Positions 53,182 to 60,782 of a DNA stretch of 64,000 nucleotides are shown piece by piece. Source of the stretch: Lachnospiraceae bacterium KH1T2 (lineage in GTDB: Bacteria > Bacillota > Clostridia > Lachnospirales > Lachnospiraceae); the NCBI GenBank assembly GCA_900114405.1, contig FOSY01000004.1:62001-126000 (forward strand), given 5' to 3'. A program made the position numbers and the translations under genes. The notes under the pieces were generated by a model. It had not been told where the DNA came from. It searched no databases and saw only the letters and a program-made list of their open reading frames with translations. Within the stretch, counting starts at the first letter, position 1. Each line of letters starts with the position of its first letter.

Positions 53182-54726
53182 CTATTTTCTTCTGACAATC
53201 ACTATGCTGCTGAGGAAAGAAACCAGAAAAAGAATAGCCCATATTCCATTTCTGCCATATTGGAATCCCTTATCGTTATCAGTACATAACTTATCCAGTT
53301 CCTTTTTCATCGCAAATGAATGCTCCGATATAAAATCCTTTACCTTTTGGACTTCCTCCTCATATGTATATCCATTCCTGCTGATAAGAATGCCATACTC
53401 ATCTTTTGCATCTTTAAGCTCGTAAGATTCATATGCCTCAGACCATCTGCTCCAATCCCGCTGCTGTGCTTTCCCGATATACTTCACAGTATCGTCGATC
53501 AGCTTGTAAATATGCTCTTCATTTAACACATTATTTCTTAGCTCACGATATCTTTTGCTGAGAGCTTCATCAAACGAATGATTTTTTGTGAGACCATCGA
53601 ACAATGTTCTGTCCTGAAAAGCAATTTTTTCGACATTGGCAAGCTTGTCTAATTCGTTATCCATTCCTCCGTCAAAATCCCACACCGGACCTATGTGAAG
53701 CTTCCCATCAAGATTAGAGTACATATATGTCGAATTATTGCCTGCATCATAGTTTCCGAAATATTCATTTATAAGGAAATAGTCTACAAATGATGCTGTA
53801 TCTATTACCTGACCATATTTCCCATCCGAAGAATATATTGCTTTTTCAGCATTACTGATGCTCTTTTCTATATTTGCGACAGTATCCTTGTCCCAATCCT
53901 TTTCCTTAGGATAGAGCAGTGACAGATAACCATATGTAAGCCCCTTTTCAGTAGCCCATGTATCTAAAGTAACTGCCTCTTCATCATAGCGATCTCTCTT
54001 TACGAGGAATGGTGAAATACCATCTTTGTTATAATCTGATAATTCTACTCTGTTTTTTGCAGCTTTAATGCTCTCGCAAAGAAGATAAAGACCTTCGTAT
54101 TCGTACTTATCCCCCTTTTTTATCAGTACTTCGCAATACTCCGCATCCGGTGTATAATCATCAATCTCTCCCGCAACTTTATATGCTATATAGTTCCTGA
54201 GCAATGATTTATCTGCCATTGAGATATTTAATATCCAGTCACTATCTGCACCCATTCCGAGGAAATCAAGGTCTTTTTTAGAGCCATCATCATTCAGCAA
54301 TTCTATCTTGTATTGCTTCTTGTCATAAAAAAGCGACGAATTGCCTCTATACTTGATATGCATTTTTGAGAATGCTGTCGGTTCATCTGAAACCTTATTC
54401 ACAGCCTTCCCATCACAGAGATATACGCTCCCGTTCACAAAAGGATCTACTCCTTCGATCGGAACGACCACTTCCTTATCTTCATCATATCTGTAAGCTT
54501 GCGGAATATCCTCATCGCCGATATCTATAACTACCAGCGGAAGATGCGACTCAAAACTGCTGTCGACCATATTGTCCTCAGGTATTTCGTCAATCCCCGC
54601 ATCCACTGCAATGTCATCTCTTTTTTCATCTTCATTGTTCACTTCAAAGTAATAACGAAACAAAGGTTGTAAGACAGAAAACAGCACAAGTATAGTTATT
54701 ATTAATATGCTTTTTCTTTTATTCAT
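53182..54726 (-). CDS. CotH-family kinase-like membrane protein (first copy)
   Basis: A 514-residue protein of the same layout as the one at 45918-47510: N-terminal anchor (SILIITILVLFSVLQPLF), extracellular CotH domain and C-terminal helix (GIWAILFLVSFLSSIVIV). Shared landmarks are HIKYRGNSS, DSDWILNIS, YEYEGLYLLCES, FLINEYFGNYDAGNNSTYMY and GPVWDFDGGMDN. It lies 9 bp upstream of the synthase gene and 13 bp after a DUF4956 gene. The two copies are clearly paralogous, so the operon has an internal DUF4956-CotH duplication. Confidence 0.88.
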   Translation of the reverse strand: MNKRKSILIITILVLFSVLQPLFRYYFEVNNEDEKRDDIAVDAGIDEIPEDNMVDSSFESHLPLVVIDIGDEDIPQAYRYDEDKEVVVPIEGVDPFVNGSVYLCDGKAVNKVSDEPTAFSKMHIKYRGNSSLFYDKKQYKIELLNDDGSKKDLDFLGMGADSDWILNISMADKSLLRNYIAYKVAGEIDDYTPDAEYCEVLIKKGDKYEYEGLYLLCESIKAAKNRVELSDYNKDGISPFLVKRDRYDEEAVTLDTWATEKGLTYGYLSLLYPKEKDWDKDTVANIEKSISNAEKAIYSSDGKYGQVIDTASFVDYFLINEYFGNYDAGNNSTYMYSNLDGKLHIGPVWDFDGGMDNELDKLANVEKIAFQDRTLFDGLTKNHSFDEALSKRYRELRNNVLNEEHIYKLIDDTVKYIGKAQQRDWSRWSEAYESYELKDAKDEYGILISRNGYTYEEEVQKVKDFISEHSFAMKKELDKLCTDNDKGFQYGRNGIWAILFLVSFLSSIVIVRRK

Positions 54727-54739
54727 CTTATTCTCTCGT

Positions 54740-55420
54740 TTAGCTATTCATTTCGTTATTCTGTGAAACCATGTTCACATCTATAACTCCCTGAATCTTC
54801 TGAAGCACATCATTTAATGATCCTTTTTTCTTCTCAGCCTTTTTCATAACACCTTCAGAAACAAGGTAAATAAGTTCATTTTCATTTCTGTTTGAATTAT
54901 CTGTTCTGAAAATCGCCTTCTTGTCATAGTATTTCTCGATAGCTTCTTTTACCTGACTTGATGCCTCTCTTGAAGAACGTACTACAAGCAGGTAACGAGT
55001 ATTATTCTGTACATTTCCGAAAAGCAGGATTATCACAAAAATAAATACTGTGCCTATGATGGCGATCTGATAATCTGAAATACCACAGCAGATACCTACT
55101 GCTATTGCCCAGAATATATAAGCAGTATCACGTGCGTCCTTTACGCTTGTACGAAAGCGGACGATAGAAAGCGCACCGACCATACCAAGTGAAAGTGCAA
55201 CATTATTTCCGATACAGCTCATCACGAGTGTAGTGATAAGTGCAAGGATGACTAATGACGCATTGAATCTGGCACTATATACCAACTTTGAATACGAATA
55301 TTTATACGAAACATAGATACAAAAACTAAGGATCAATACTGCTGCAAAATTAAGCAATACCTGCTTAGGTTCGAGTACACCTGAGTTGCTCACTAAATAG
55401 TTAAATAATTCTTTTTTCAT
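54740..55420 (-). CDS. DUF4956 membrane protein (first copy)
   Basis: A 226-residue four-helix protein with the signature GNNVALSLGMVGALSIVRFR then TSVKDARDTAYIFWAIAVG, very like the copy at 47525-48199. The ATG at 55420 follows GGAGGAAGG and overlaps the stop of the VTC-domain gene (TAATG), so translation is coupled. In many genomes a VTC-domain gene, a DUF4956 gene and a CotH gene occur together; their shared function is not known. Confidence 0.9.
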   Translation of the reverse strand: MKKELFNYLVSNSGVLEPKQVLLNFAAVLILSFCIYVSYKYSYSKLVYSARFNASLVILALITTLVMSCIGNNVALSLGMVGALSIVRFRTSVKDARDTAYIFWAIAVGICCGISDYQIAIIGTVFIFVIILLFGNVQNNTRYLLVVRSSREASSQVKEAIEKYYDKKAIFRTDNSNRNENELIYLVSEGVMKKAEKKKGSLNDVLQKIQGVIDVNMVSQNNEMNS

Positions 55421-56115
55421 TATCCTTCCTCCAACATTCCATACTTTCTGGCTCTGCAATATTTACTGTTTGACGTTTCTGTCTTATCTACACATTCCAA
55501 AAGATCTTTAATGTAACTTAATAAGAAGTTGTTATATTTGACCTCTAATATAACCTCATCCTTTTCTGCGATAGGATAAACGCAAAGATTCTCATCGAAA
55601 ATATTGAAGTAGCCTTCATTCGAAACCAGTTCGCTGTCATAAGTAATGCGAATGTTGTTCTCTGCTGCCGCAAATGCCTGTCTCATGTACTGAACAACGC
55701 ATTTTGGTCTGTAAACTTCCGTGACCATGATATAGTACAGTTCCTTCGCCAGCTCTTCTTTATATCCAAGTAAAACACTGTAATCACAATCAATCAGCTT
55801 TAATGCATCTTCTTTAGAAATCACCAATGATCTTTTTCTCTGATTGACACCGCACTTTTCTTTCATTTCAAGCTTTGCTTTATTAGCTTTGGCATCATAA
55901 ACTCTGAGTCGGATTTTTTTCCTATACTCATTTCCTGACTCTTTCTCAAAAAAGTCATCATCATTGATAGAATCAAAGTATAATGAACGCACCATGTACT
56001 TATTCAGTCCATTATATGGGTCGCCGTCCATTACCTGACGCATCTTGCCAAATAAATAATTTGCACGTTCAAGAGAAATGTTATACTTCTTTTCCTCTCT
56101 TAATACGTCTAGCAT
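55420..56115 (-). CDS. VTC-domain protein (polyphosphate-polymerase-like)
   Basis: A 231-residue cytoplasmic protein spanning a single VTC domain, a triphosphate-tunnel fold. Charged strands typical of the tunnel are visible: YMVRSLYFDS, RKKIRLRVYD, AKLEMKEK, KRSLVISKEDA and VILEVKYNN. Yeast Vtc4 uses this fold to make polyphosphate from ATP. Whether bacterial relatives near CotH/DUF4956 do the same is unknown. It is the second gene of the operon and is coupled to DUF4956. Confidence 0.88.
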   Translation of the reverse strand: MLDVLREEKKYNISLERANYLFGKMRQVMDGDPYNGLNKYMVRSLYFDSINDDDFFEKESGNEYRKKIRLRVYDAKANKAKLEMKEKCGVNQRKRSLVISKEDALKLIDCDYSVLLGYKEELAKELYYIMVTEVYRPKCVVQYMRQAFAAAENNIRITYDSELVSNEGYFNIFDENLCVYPIAEKDEVILEVKYNNFLLSYIKDLLECVDKTETSNSKYCRARKYGMLEEG

Positions 56116-56157
56116 TAGATCCTCCTTTTACCTTTTGAATAATTATTTATACTCCCA

Positions 56158-57018
56158 TCACTTATGTGATATAACGGGTGTGTATACGAATGATTTATAA
56201 TCAGCATGAAGTTCAGTAACTCCATCGTACCTACCGAGCCAATGTGTTGTACTTTTGGAATTGTCGCCATTCCATACATTCATCATTATCTTTCCCGGCG
56301 TATCCGGCAGATTTCCCTGCATTGAAGTAAACATGCAGACAGGGATATGATCGACAAACCACATTATCCTGTCTTCCAGCCATAAGAAGCCATATTCATG
56401 AAAAGCGTCTGACGCATCAAAGCCCAGATCATATAGATATTCATGCTTTCCTACACCATCGACATAAAAGTTAAACTGTACCTTTGTCGTGTCTTTTCCA
56501 AGAAACTCTATGTCTATTTCATCCCAGTTGCTTCCGTCTTCATTCCTTGTATATGTGAAAAAAGAAGAAACCACACCTTTATTTTTGATAGGCTTCATCT
56601 CTACTGCATACATTCCGTATCCGTAAGTATCCCTAGTTCTGTACTCTGCTCCCGAATATTTACAGTCATGCCGCGAATCTACATCTGCCTCCGTAAGCCA
56701 TAATTCCATATGTTCATCAGCAAACCTGACGTTATCTTTAATAAAATCACAGCCGAAGAAGCCTCCATTAAACCAGTCAGCCTTTTCCATATTTGTGCTG
56801 TCATCTGCATCAAGTTTCTGATGAAAATCATTCAGTGTATCCATGTCAAATATATCTATTCCACTCTTCATAAGACACGATGATGATGATGCCCCTGCTG
56901 ATAAATCTTTGATTTTAACGATCCTAGTTTTATTTTCTGACTCTTTAACACATCCGCAGCAAATCTGTAAAGGAAGCAGTAAAGCCAGAAACAGCCTGAT
57001 TTTTTCTTTAATTTTCAT
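56158..57018 (-). CDS. GH16 lichenase-like (1,3-1,4)-beta-glucanase, lipoprotein
   Basis: A 286-residue protein with a hydrophobic leader ending LQICCGC, a probable lipobox, so it is anchored outside the cell. The catalytic motif W-DEIDIEF has E167, D169 and E171, followed by LGKDTTKVQFNFY, YDLGFDASDAFHEYGF and PGKIMMNVWNG. These stretches closely resemble Bacillus-type lichenases (EC 3.2.1.73), which cut mixed-linkage beta-glucan but not cellulose. It leads the exopolysaccharide operon, in the role that BcsZ cellulase has in cellulose operons. GGTGA lies 7 nt upstream of the ATG and overlaps the stop of a tiny upstream ORF. Confidence 0.92.
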   Translation of the reverse strand: MKIKEKIRLFLALLLPLQICCGCVKESENKTRIVKIKDLSAGASSSSCLMKSGIDIFDMDTLNDFHQKLDADDSTNMEKADWFNGGFFGCDFIKDNVRFADEHMELWLTEADVDSRHDCKYSGAEYRTRDTYGYGMYAVEMKPIKNKGVVSSFFTYTRNEDGSNWDEIDIEFLGKDTTKVQFNFYVDGVGKHEYLYDLGFDASDAFHEYGFLWLEDRIMWFVDHIPVCMFTSMQGNLPDTPGKIMMNVWNGDNSKSTTHWLGRYDGVTELHADYKSFVYTPVISHK

Positions 57019-57025
57019 AGTTTTT

Positions 57026-57058
57026 TCACCAAAAATTCACTTTTGAAACGGTATACAT
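57026..57058 (-). CDS. Ten-codon upstream ORF before the GH16 gene
   Basis: The minus strand reads GGGAGG, TATA, then ATG and MYTVSKVNFW followed by TGA. The ribosome site is stronger than that of the GH16 gene, and the stop lies 7 bp before the GH16 start. It may be a leader peptide or serve translational coupling. Expression is inferred. Confidence 0.4.
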   Translation of the reverse strand: MYTVSKVNFW

Positions 57059-57189
57059 TATACCTCCCATCTGAATACAAAGTACAGAGTTCTTTTATTA
57101 TTTTTTTAGATTTATTATTTTTTTGTGAACTGTGGTGAAATTTTTATTAATTTTTTTCGATATTGTATTGGAAATTTACCACAAATGAA

Positions 57190-57205
57190 TTGTCTGCAGC
57201 GACAA
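57190..57205. promoter_or_regulatory. 16-bp palindrome upstream of the exopolysaccharide operon
   Basis: TTGTCTGCAGCGACAA has perfect TTGTC/GACAA arms and lies about 170 bp upstream of the operon's first gene, in AT-rich sequence. It is a candidate regulator site; no -35/-10 pair is convincing. Confidence 0.35.
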
Positions 57206-57267
57206 TCAAGGATAAAAGTGAACAACTTATTTCGATATGTTCTACAATAGAAAACAATATACTGCTA

Positions 57268-57480
57268 GTGTATTGACACGTTCTAAATCAAACTAATGTC
57301 ATATCTCGAAATCGCCAACATAAGGCTCATTCGAGCTATGACATAAGTTTAATTATGAATGTGTCAAAACACTGTGTATTGACACGTTCTAAATTAAACT
57401 AATGCCCTATCTTGAAATCGCCAACATAAGGCTCATTCGAGCTATGACATAAGTTTAATTATGAATGTGTCAAAACACTA
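57268..57480. repeat. Tandem pair of 106-bp palindromic elements
   Basis: Two direct copies (57268-57373 and 57374-57479) differ at only about five positions. Each copy is itself a long imperfect palindrome: GTGTATTGACAC pairs with GTGTCAAAACAC, and AATGTCATATCTCGAA with TTCGAGCTATGACAT. The flanks ATACTGC/GCAGTAT also pair, so the whole block is bounded by inverted sequence. It codes for nothing and resembles a miniature inverted-repeat element duplicated in place. Confidence 0.8.
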
Positions 57481-57882
57481 GTGCAGTATATGCTTATCAG
57501 AGAAATAGATAAACCAGCTCGCAGACACTAAGTTCCGCGAGCTGGTTTAATTTAAGGCAGTAATGCTTTTTTGCTTGAAATTTCCTGAAGATCGAATCTA
57601 TAGATTTTTGCAGCAAAGCTTCAAAAATCCCGCAAACAAGCCATTTAAATGCAGCTGCGCTGCGGGCTTGTTTGCCGCTTGTTTTTGGCTTTCAGACGGA
57701 ACCCGCAGTAAATGCGTGTTCCTGTAATTTACGTACAAGAATTCATACTTTTGCTCTGCATCAGGATTTTTTCTTGTATACTCTGTGCAAAAGTAAATCT
57801 TGCATAATTTCCTTCTCTTTGATATGTTTATTTTTATAAGAATTATAGTAATACTAGAATTTTACGCAAAGGACTTAAAGGT
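57481..57882. other. Intergenic region with two strong inverted repeats
   Basis: No gene is visible. At 57511-57548, AAACCAGCTCGC and GCGAGCTGGTTT pair perfectly over 14 bases. At 57632-57675, GCAAACAAGCC and GGCTTGTTTGC pair perfectly around GC-rich sequence. Neither is followed by a long U tract, so terminator function is uncertain. Confidence 0.5.
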
Positions 57883-58089
57883 ATGTTTCATAATATCACA
57901 TGGGTCACTATGACAGTTTTATGGTTTTTCACCCAAATCTATGGTTTAGTGCTCTTAGCAGCAGGTCTCTGCTGGTTGGTATGGAACTCATCCAGATTTA
58001 AGATTTTTCTATGGATATCAAGAATACTTGCTGCAGCAGGAACTATTTTATATTTAATTTTTGTTGCAATTATTTTTTTAGACGTGTAG
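57883..58089 (+). CDS. Small two-helix membrane protein
   Basis: A 68-residue frame starting MFHNITWVTMTVLWFFTQIYG with two hydrophobic helices (about 8-30 and 42-66) and a short basic turn (SSRFKIF) between them. AAAGGA lies 9 nt before the ATG. I do not recognise a family. The hydrophobic pattern and ribosome site argue for a real gene, but no neighbour supports a function. Confidence 0.45.
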   Translation: MFHNITWVTMTVLWFFTQIYGLVLLAAGLCWLVWNSSRFKIFLWISRILAAAGTILYLIFVAIIFLDV

Positions 58090-58217
58090 TAGATTACAGA
58101 TACCACTCCCGGTAAAAATCTATAATATTTTGACGAAATAAAAGTTCTATTTAATTTCATGATGAAATTCTTCCCACCCATAAAGTATAGAAACACTAGT
58201 ATTTCGTCATTATACGC

Positions 58218-58550
58218 TTATTTTCTTATAAAACCGGCATCCTTCTCCGGCATACCATCCTCAGATATATACCTTTCCACTGTCATGTGAAGATCATACT
58301 TTTCACGGAGCTCCATGATCGTATTCATCATAGGTGAAGCATGATGAACATCAATGGATTCCTGATCTTCCCAGCTGTCTATCAAAAGAATAGTCTCAGG
58401 GTCGTCGAGTGACTGAAAATATTCATATCTGAGATTCCCTGCTTCATTTCGGATCTTATCCACAGTTCCGCTGCTTATCATCTCCTCAGCAAATCTTTTT
58501 GCAGCTCCGTTTACTCCTTTATAGCGCAAATTAACTGTAATTTTTTTCAT
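58218..58550 (-). CDS. Antibiotic biosynthesis monooxygenase (ABM) family protein
   Basis: A 110-residue protein with the dimeric alpha/beta-barrel ABM pattern: ITVNLRYKG..., GNLRYEYFQSLDDPETILLIDSWEDQESIDVHH split over two strands, and a final helix. Relatives such as YgiN act as quinol monooxygenases; many are uncharacterised. It lies 41 bp after the TetR gene with AAGGAG before its ATG, so it is probably in that operon and repressed by the regulator. Confidence 0.82.
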   Translation of the reverse strand: MKKITVNLRYKGVNGAAKRFAEEMISSGTVDKIRNEAGNLRYEYFQSLDDPETILLIDSWEDQESIDVHHASPMMNTIMELREKYDLHMTVERYISEDGMPEKDAGFIRK

Positions 58551-58591
58551 CTTTTTCTCCTTATTTATGCTTCAAATCACGCACCTACGTT

Positions 58592-59236
58592 TCAATTAGA
58601 GGAAATATCCTTCTCCGACTGAGGTAAAATCAGCTTCAAAAACTGATACGTCATTTCATAAATAGTTACATCTACATGAGAAAGCTTTACCTCATCCATC
58701 GCCGATATCTGCTTTTCTGTCGGATATGCATAAGGATATATTCCGTACATATATGGGAAAAATGCATATCTTATCTGCTCACTCACCTTCTCGGTAATCT
58801 TAAGGTGCTTTTTTAAGCATTCACCAAAAAGCTCAACCGTTTCCTTAAATGCATTCTTATACTCAACCAGCAGCTCATCCCTGCTATTCTCTTCTATCTC
58901 ATAGAGGTTCATAGCAGATATTTTAAGAAGTGTTTTTCTTTCTTCCATCGATTTTGCAATTGCTCTTGCCAAAGTATCCTTATCCATATCTGTATTTCTC
59001 TTAATTATTGAACGAAGGGCATCATTCCATTTCATATATTCACGTGTCAGCAGACCTAAAAAGATCTCTTCCTTTGTCTGGAAATAATTATAGATAGAAG
59101 GTCTTGAAAAGCTGGTCTCCATGCTTATGTTTTTTATAGTGATACTATGAAAACCCATGTTTTCATATAGCTTTTCACAAGCATCCATAATTTCCTCTCT
59201 TCTTCTGTCAATTGTCTCTTTAAGCTCTACTGCCAT
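58592..59236 (-). CDS. TetR-family transcriptional regulator
   Basis: A 214-residue regulator. The N-terminal helix-turn-helix (EEIMDACEKLYENMGFHSITIKNISM, then SRPSIYNYFQTKEEIF) is typical, with an all-helical ligand domain after it. The ATG at 59236 follows AAGGAG; the in-frame codon at 59278 falls in the promoter. The operator-like palindrome over its own -35 suggests autorepression, with the ABM protein gene as co-regulated target. Confidence 0.9.
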   Translation of the reverse strand: MAVELKETIDRRREEIMDACEKLYENMGFHSITIKNISMETSFSRPSIYNYFQTKEEIFLGLLTREYMKWNDALRSIIKRNTDMDKDTLARAIAKSMEERKTLLKISAMNLYEIEENSRDELLVEYKNAFKETVELFGECLKKHLKITEKVSEQIRYAFFPYMYGIYPYAYPTEKQISAMDEVKLSHVDVTIYEMTYQFLKLILPQSEKDISSN

Positions 59237-59273
59237 ATTATTTCTCCTTAAATTCTGCGCTTGGATATGATTT

Positions 59274-59302
59274 ATCATATCATCCTATTGACATTGAGTC
59301 AA
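59274..59302 (-). promoter_or_regulatory. tetR promoter with operator over -35
   Basis: On the minus strand, TTGACT (59302-59297), 17 bases, TATGAT (59279-59274). The palindrome TTGACATTGAGTCAA at 59288-59302 covers the -35 box, a typical TetR repressor layout. Confidence 0.65.
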
Positions 59303-59400
59303 TTAAAGTGCAAAAAATGTTCCGTCCCCCTTTTATCATATATTTGTGCGTTAAATGTGTACTTTTGTTAATACCTAGTATAATTGTTTTCGGAGTTTCT

Positions 59401-59415
59401 TTGACATTTAGTCAA
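59401..59415. promoter_or_regulatory. Second TetR-type operator candidate
   Basis: TTGACATTTAGTCAA differs at one base from the site at 59288-59302 and lies 113 bp from it. A TATAAT sequence at 59379-59384 on the plus strand lies just upstream, but no plus-strand gene follows. Confidence 0.5.
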
Positions 59416-59455
59416 CTAGTTACGAAGCGTTTTACCTTCGACGTTGTATTTTTGA

Positions 59456-59493
59456 GCAAAAGAAAAAGACGCATAAACCATATGGTCTATACG
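59456..59493 (-). terminator. Terminator of the HxlR-esterase operon
   Basis: CGTATAGACC and GGTTTATGCG pair (with G-U pairs) around AT, and the minus strand continues with TCTTTTTCTTTTG. It lies about 90 bp after the esterase stop. Confidence 0.72.
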
Positions 59494-59585
59494 CCCCTGC
59501 TATAACATTTTAGAGTCATCATCCCTGACGTAAGGCATATGATTCTTTTCTGCATATTTCCTTTCACAAGGCTGGTAAGGATCTG

Positions 59586-60254
59586 TCACAAAATCCAGGC
59601 GATTCCCTTAGCAAGCCGAATATCAGCATCCTTAAAGTGATTTCCCGGATTCAACTCAAAAACCGTATCTATACCGCTGTCTTTGTAATGCTCATAAGTC
59701 TCTTTAGTTTTATCTTCAACCGTGCTCAGCAAGTTATTTCTTGTTCGTGCCTCTTTATCTCCAAGAGAGAAATATACCCTGTCAGGCTTTCTCACAAAAT
59801 CATTTTTGCTGGCATATTCCACAAAATCAGGAAACCACATGGACCCCGATGCACTTACGACTCTTGAAAATATATCCGTCTTATACAGGCTATAGATAGC
59901 AAACAACCCTGCCAGAGAATAACCAGCTATAGCTATATATTCAGGTTCAACAGCAAGTTCCTTCTTTATTGCCGGGATAATGGTGCCTGTCAGATTTACA
60001 AGATACTCATCTGCACCCCCTGTACATGGGATGTCATTTTTACTTAAAGGCGGACATTCCCACGGTGACATCTCATCATCCCAATTAATGTCACTGATGA
60101 CAGCAAGATTCGCTTTCTTATCTGTCATTGAGCAAAGCGCACTGTAAATGCTGCTACCGTTTCCCTGAAATGTGTTAATAATCACAAGCGGAGCAGCCTC
60201 ATCTCTGTCACCATATAAATAAACATGCTTTCCCTCAGCTATCATTTCCTTCAT
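59586..60254 (-). CDS. Alpha/beta hydrolase, esterase-like
   Basis: A 222-residue hydrolase with nucleophile elbow GYSLAGLFA and a final histidine in NPGNHFKD. The layout (VIINTFQGNGSSIYSAL, then INWDDEMSPW) resembles the putative-esterase/IroE group (COG2819). It shares four bases with the HxlR regulator gene (ATGA). There is no signal peptide, so it is cytoplasmic. The substrate is unknown. Confidence 0.82.
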   Translation of the reverse strand: MKEMIAEGKHVYLYGDRDEAAPLVIINTFQGNGSSIYSALCSMTDKKANLAVISDINWDDEMSPWECPPLSKNDIPCTGGADEYLVNLTGTIIPAIKKELAVEPEYIAIAGYSLAGLFAIYSLYKTDIFSRVVSASGSMWFPDFVEYASKNDFVRKPDRVYFSLGDKEARTRNNLLSTVEDKTKETYEHYKDSGIDTVFELNPGNHFKDADIRLAKGIAWIL

Positions 60255-60655
60255 TTATCCTCTTTTGTTTCATATATCTCTTTTTCATGTTTAAAGCCCC
60301 AGTTCATGATTGAGTAAAACACAGGAAAAAGATCTTTCCCCATATCAGAAAGTGAGTACTCCACATGAGGAGGGACTTCATTAAACTGGACCCTTGTAAC
60401 AAGACCGTCATCCTCAAGCTCTCTAAGGCTCTTAGTAAGCATGGTATTTGTGATTCCCGGCAGGTCTTTCTTTAGCTGTCCGAATCTCACACTGTCATAG
60501 ATGCAAAGTTCATACATAAGCTGTGATTTCCATCTCCCCGAGAGCATCTCAAGAAGAGGTGTAACGGGGCAATGCCCATCCTTTGTTAGTATTCCTTCCT
60601 TAACCCTTACCAGATATTCATCATATGACATATAGTCTTCGTTTTTCTGTGACAT
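60251..60655 (-). CDS. HxlR-family transcriptional regulator
   Basis: A 134-residue winged-helix regulator with the family motif CPVTPLLEMLSGRWKSQLMYEL, then FGQLKKDLPGITNTMLTKSLRELEDDG split over the recognition region, and RVQFNEVPPHVEYSL in the wing. HxlR proteins often sense electrophiles or redox state. The ATG at 60655 follows CGGAGG. It is coupled to the esterase gene and probably controls it. Confidence 0.9.
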   Translation of the reverse strand: MSQKNEDYMSYDEYLVRVKEGILTKDGHCPVTPLLEMLSGRWKSQLMYELCIYDSVRFGQLKKDLPGITNTMLTKSLRELEDDGLVTRVQFNEVPPHVEYSLSDMGKDLFPVFYSIMNWGFKHEKEIYETKEDK

Positions 60656-60705
60656 ATAATACCTCCGTTCCAAACAAGATTTACGATATTACATAAATCT
60701 ATTTT

Positions 60706-60782
60706 ATGATGTCAGGGTCCCAAGGTCTCAATCCTCTTTGTGCAAGCACAATCGGATTTTGACCTTTTGACCCTGACATCAT
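60706..60782. repeat. Long hairpin repeat at the end of the adenylation/GNAT operon
   Basis: ATGATGTCAGGGTC and GACCCTGACATCAT are perfect 14-base arms, with further pairing of AAGGTC/GACCTT inside and an inner TTGTGC/GCACAA hairpin. It starts within the stop codon of the GNAT gene. There is no U tract after it, but a long stem like this could stabilise the mRNA end or act with other factors. The form suggests a dispersed intergenic repeat. Confidence 0.65.

Noticed and set aside
57019..57260. c-di-GMP riboswitch upstream of the exopolysaccharide operon
   Set aside because: Looked for because the synthase has a PilZ domain. The leader is AT-rich and no GEMM-type conserved core was recognised.
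57268..57480. Repeat array that might be taken for CRISPR
   Set aside because: Only two 106-bp units with no spacers, each internally palindromic, and no cas genes anywhere in the window.
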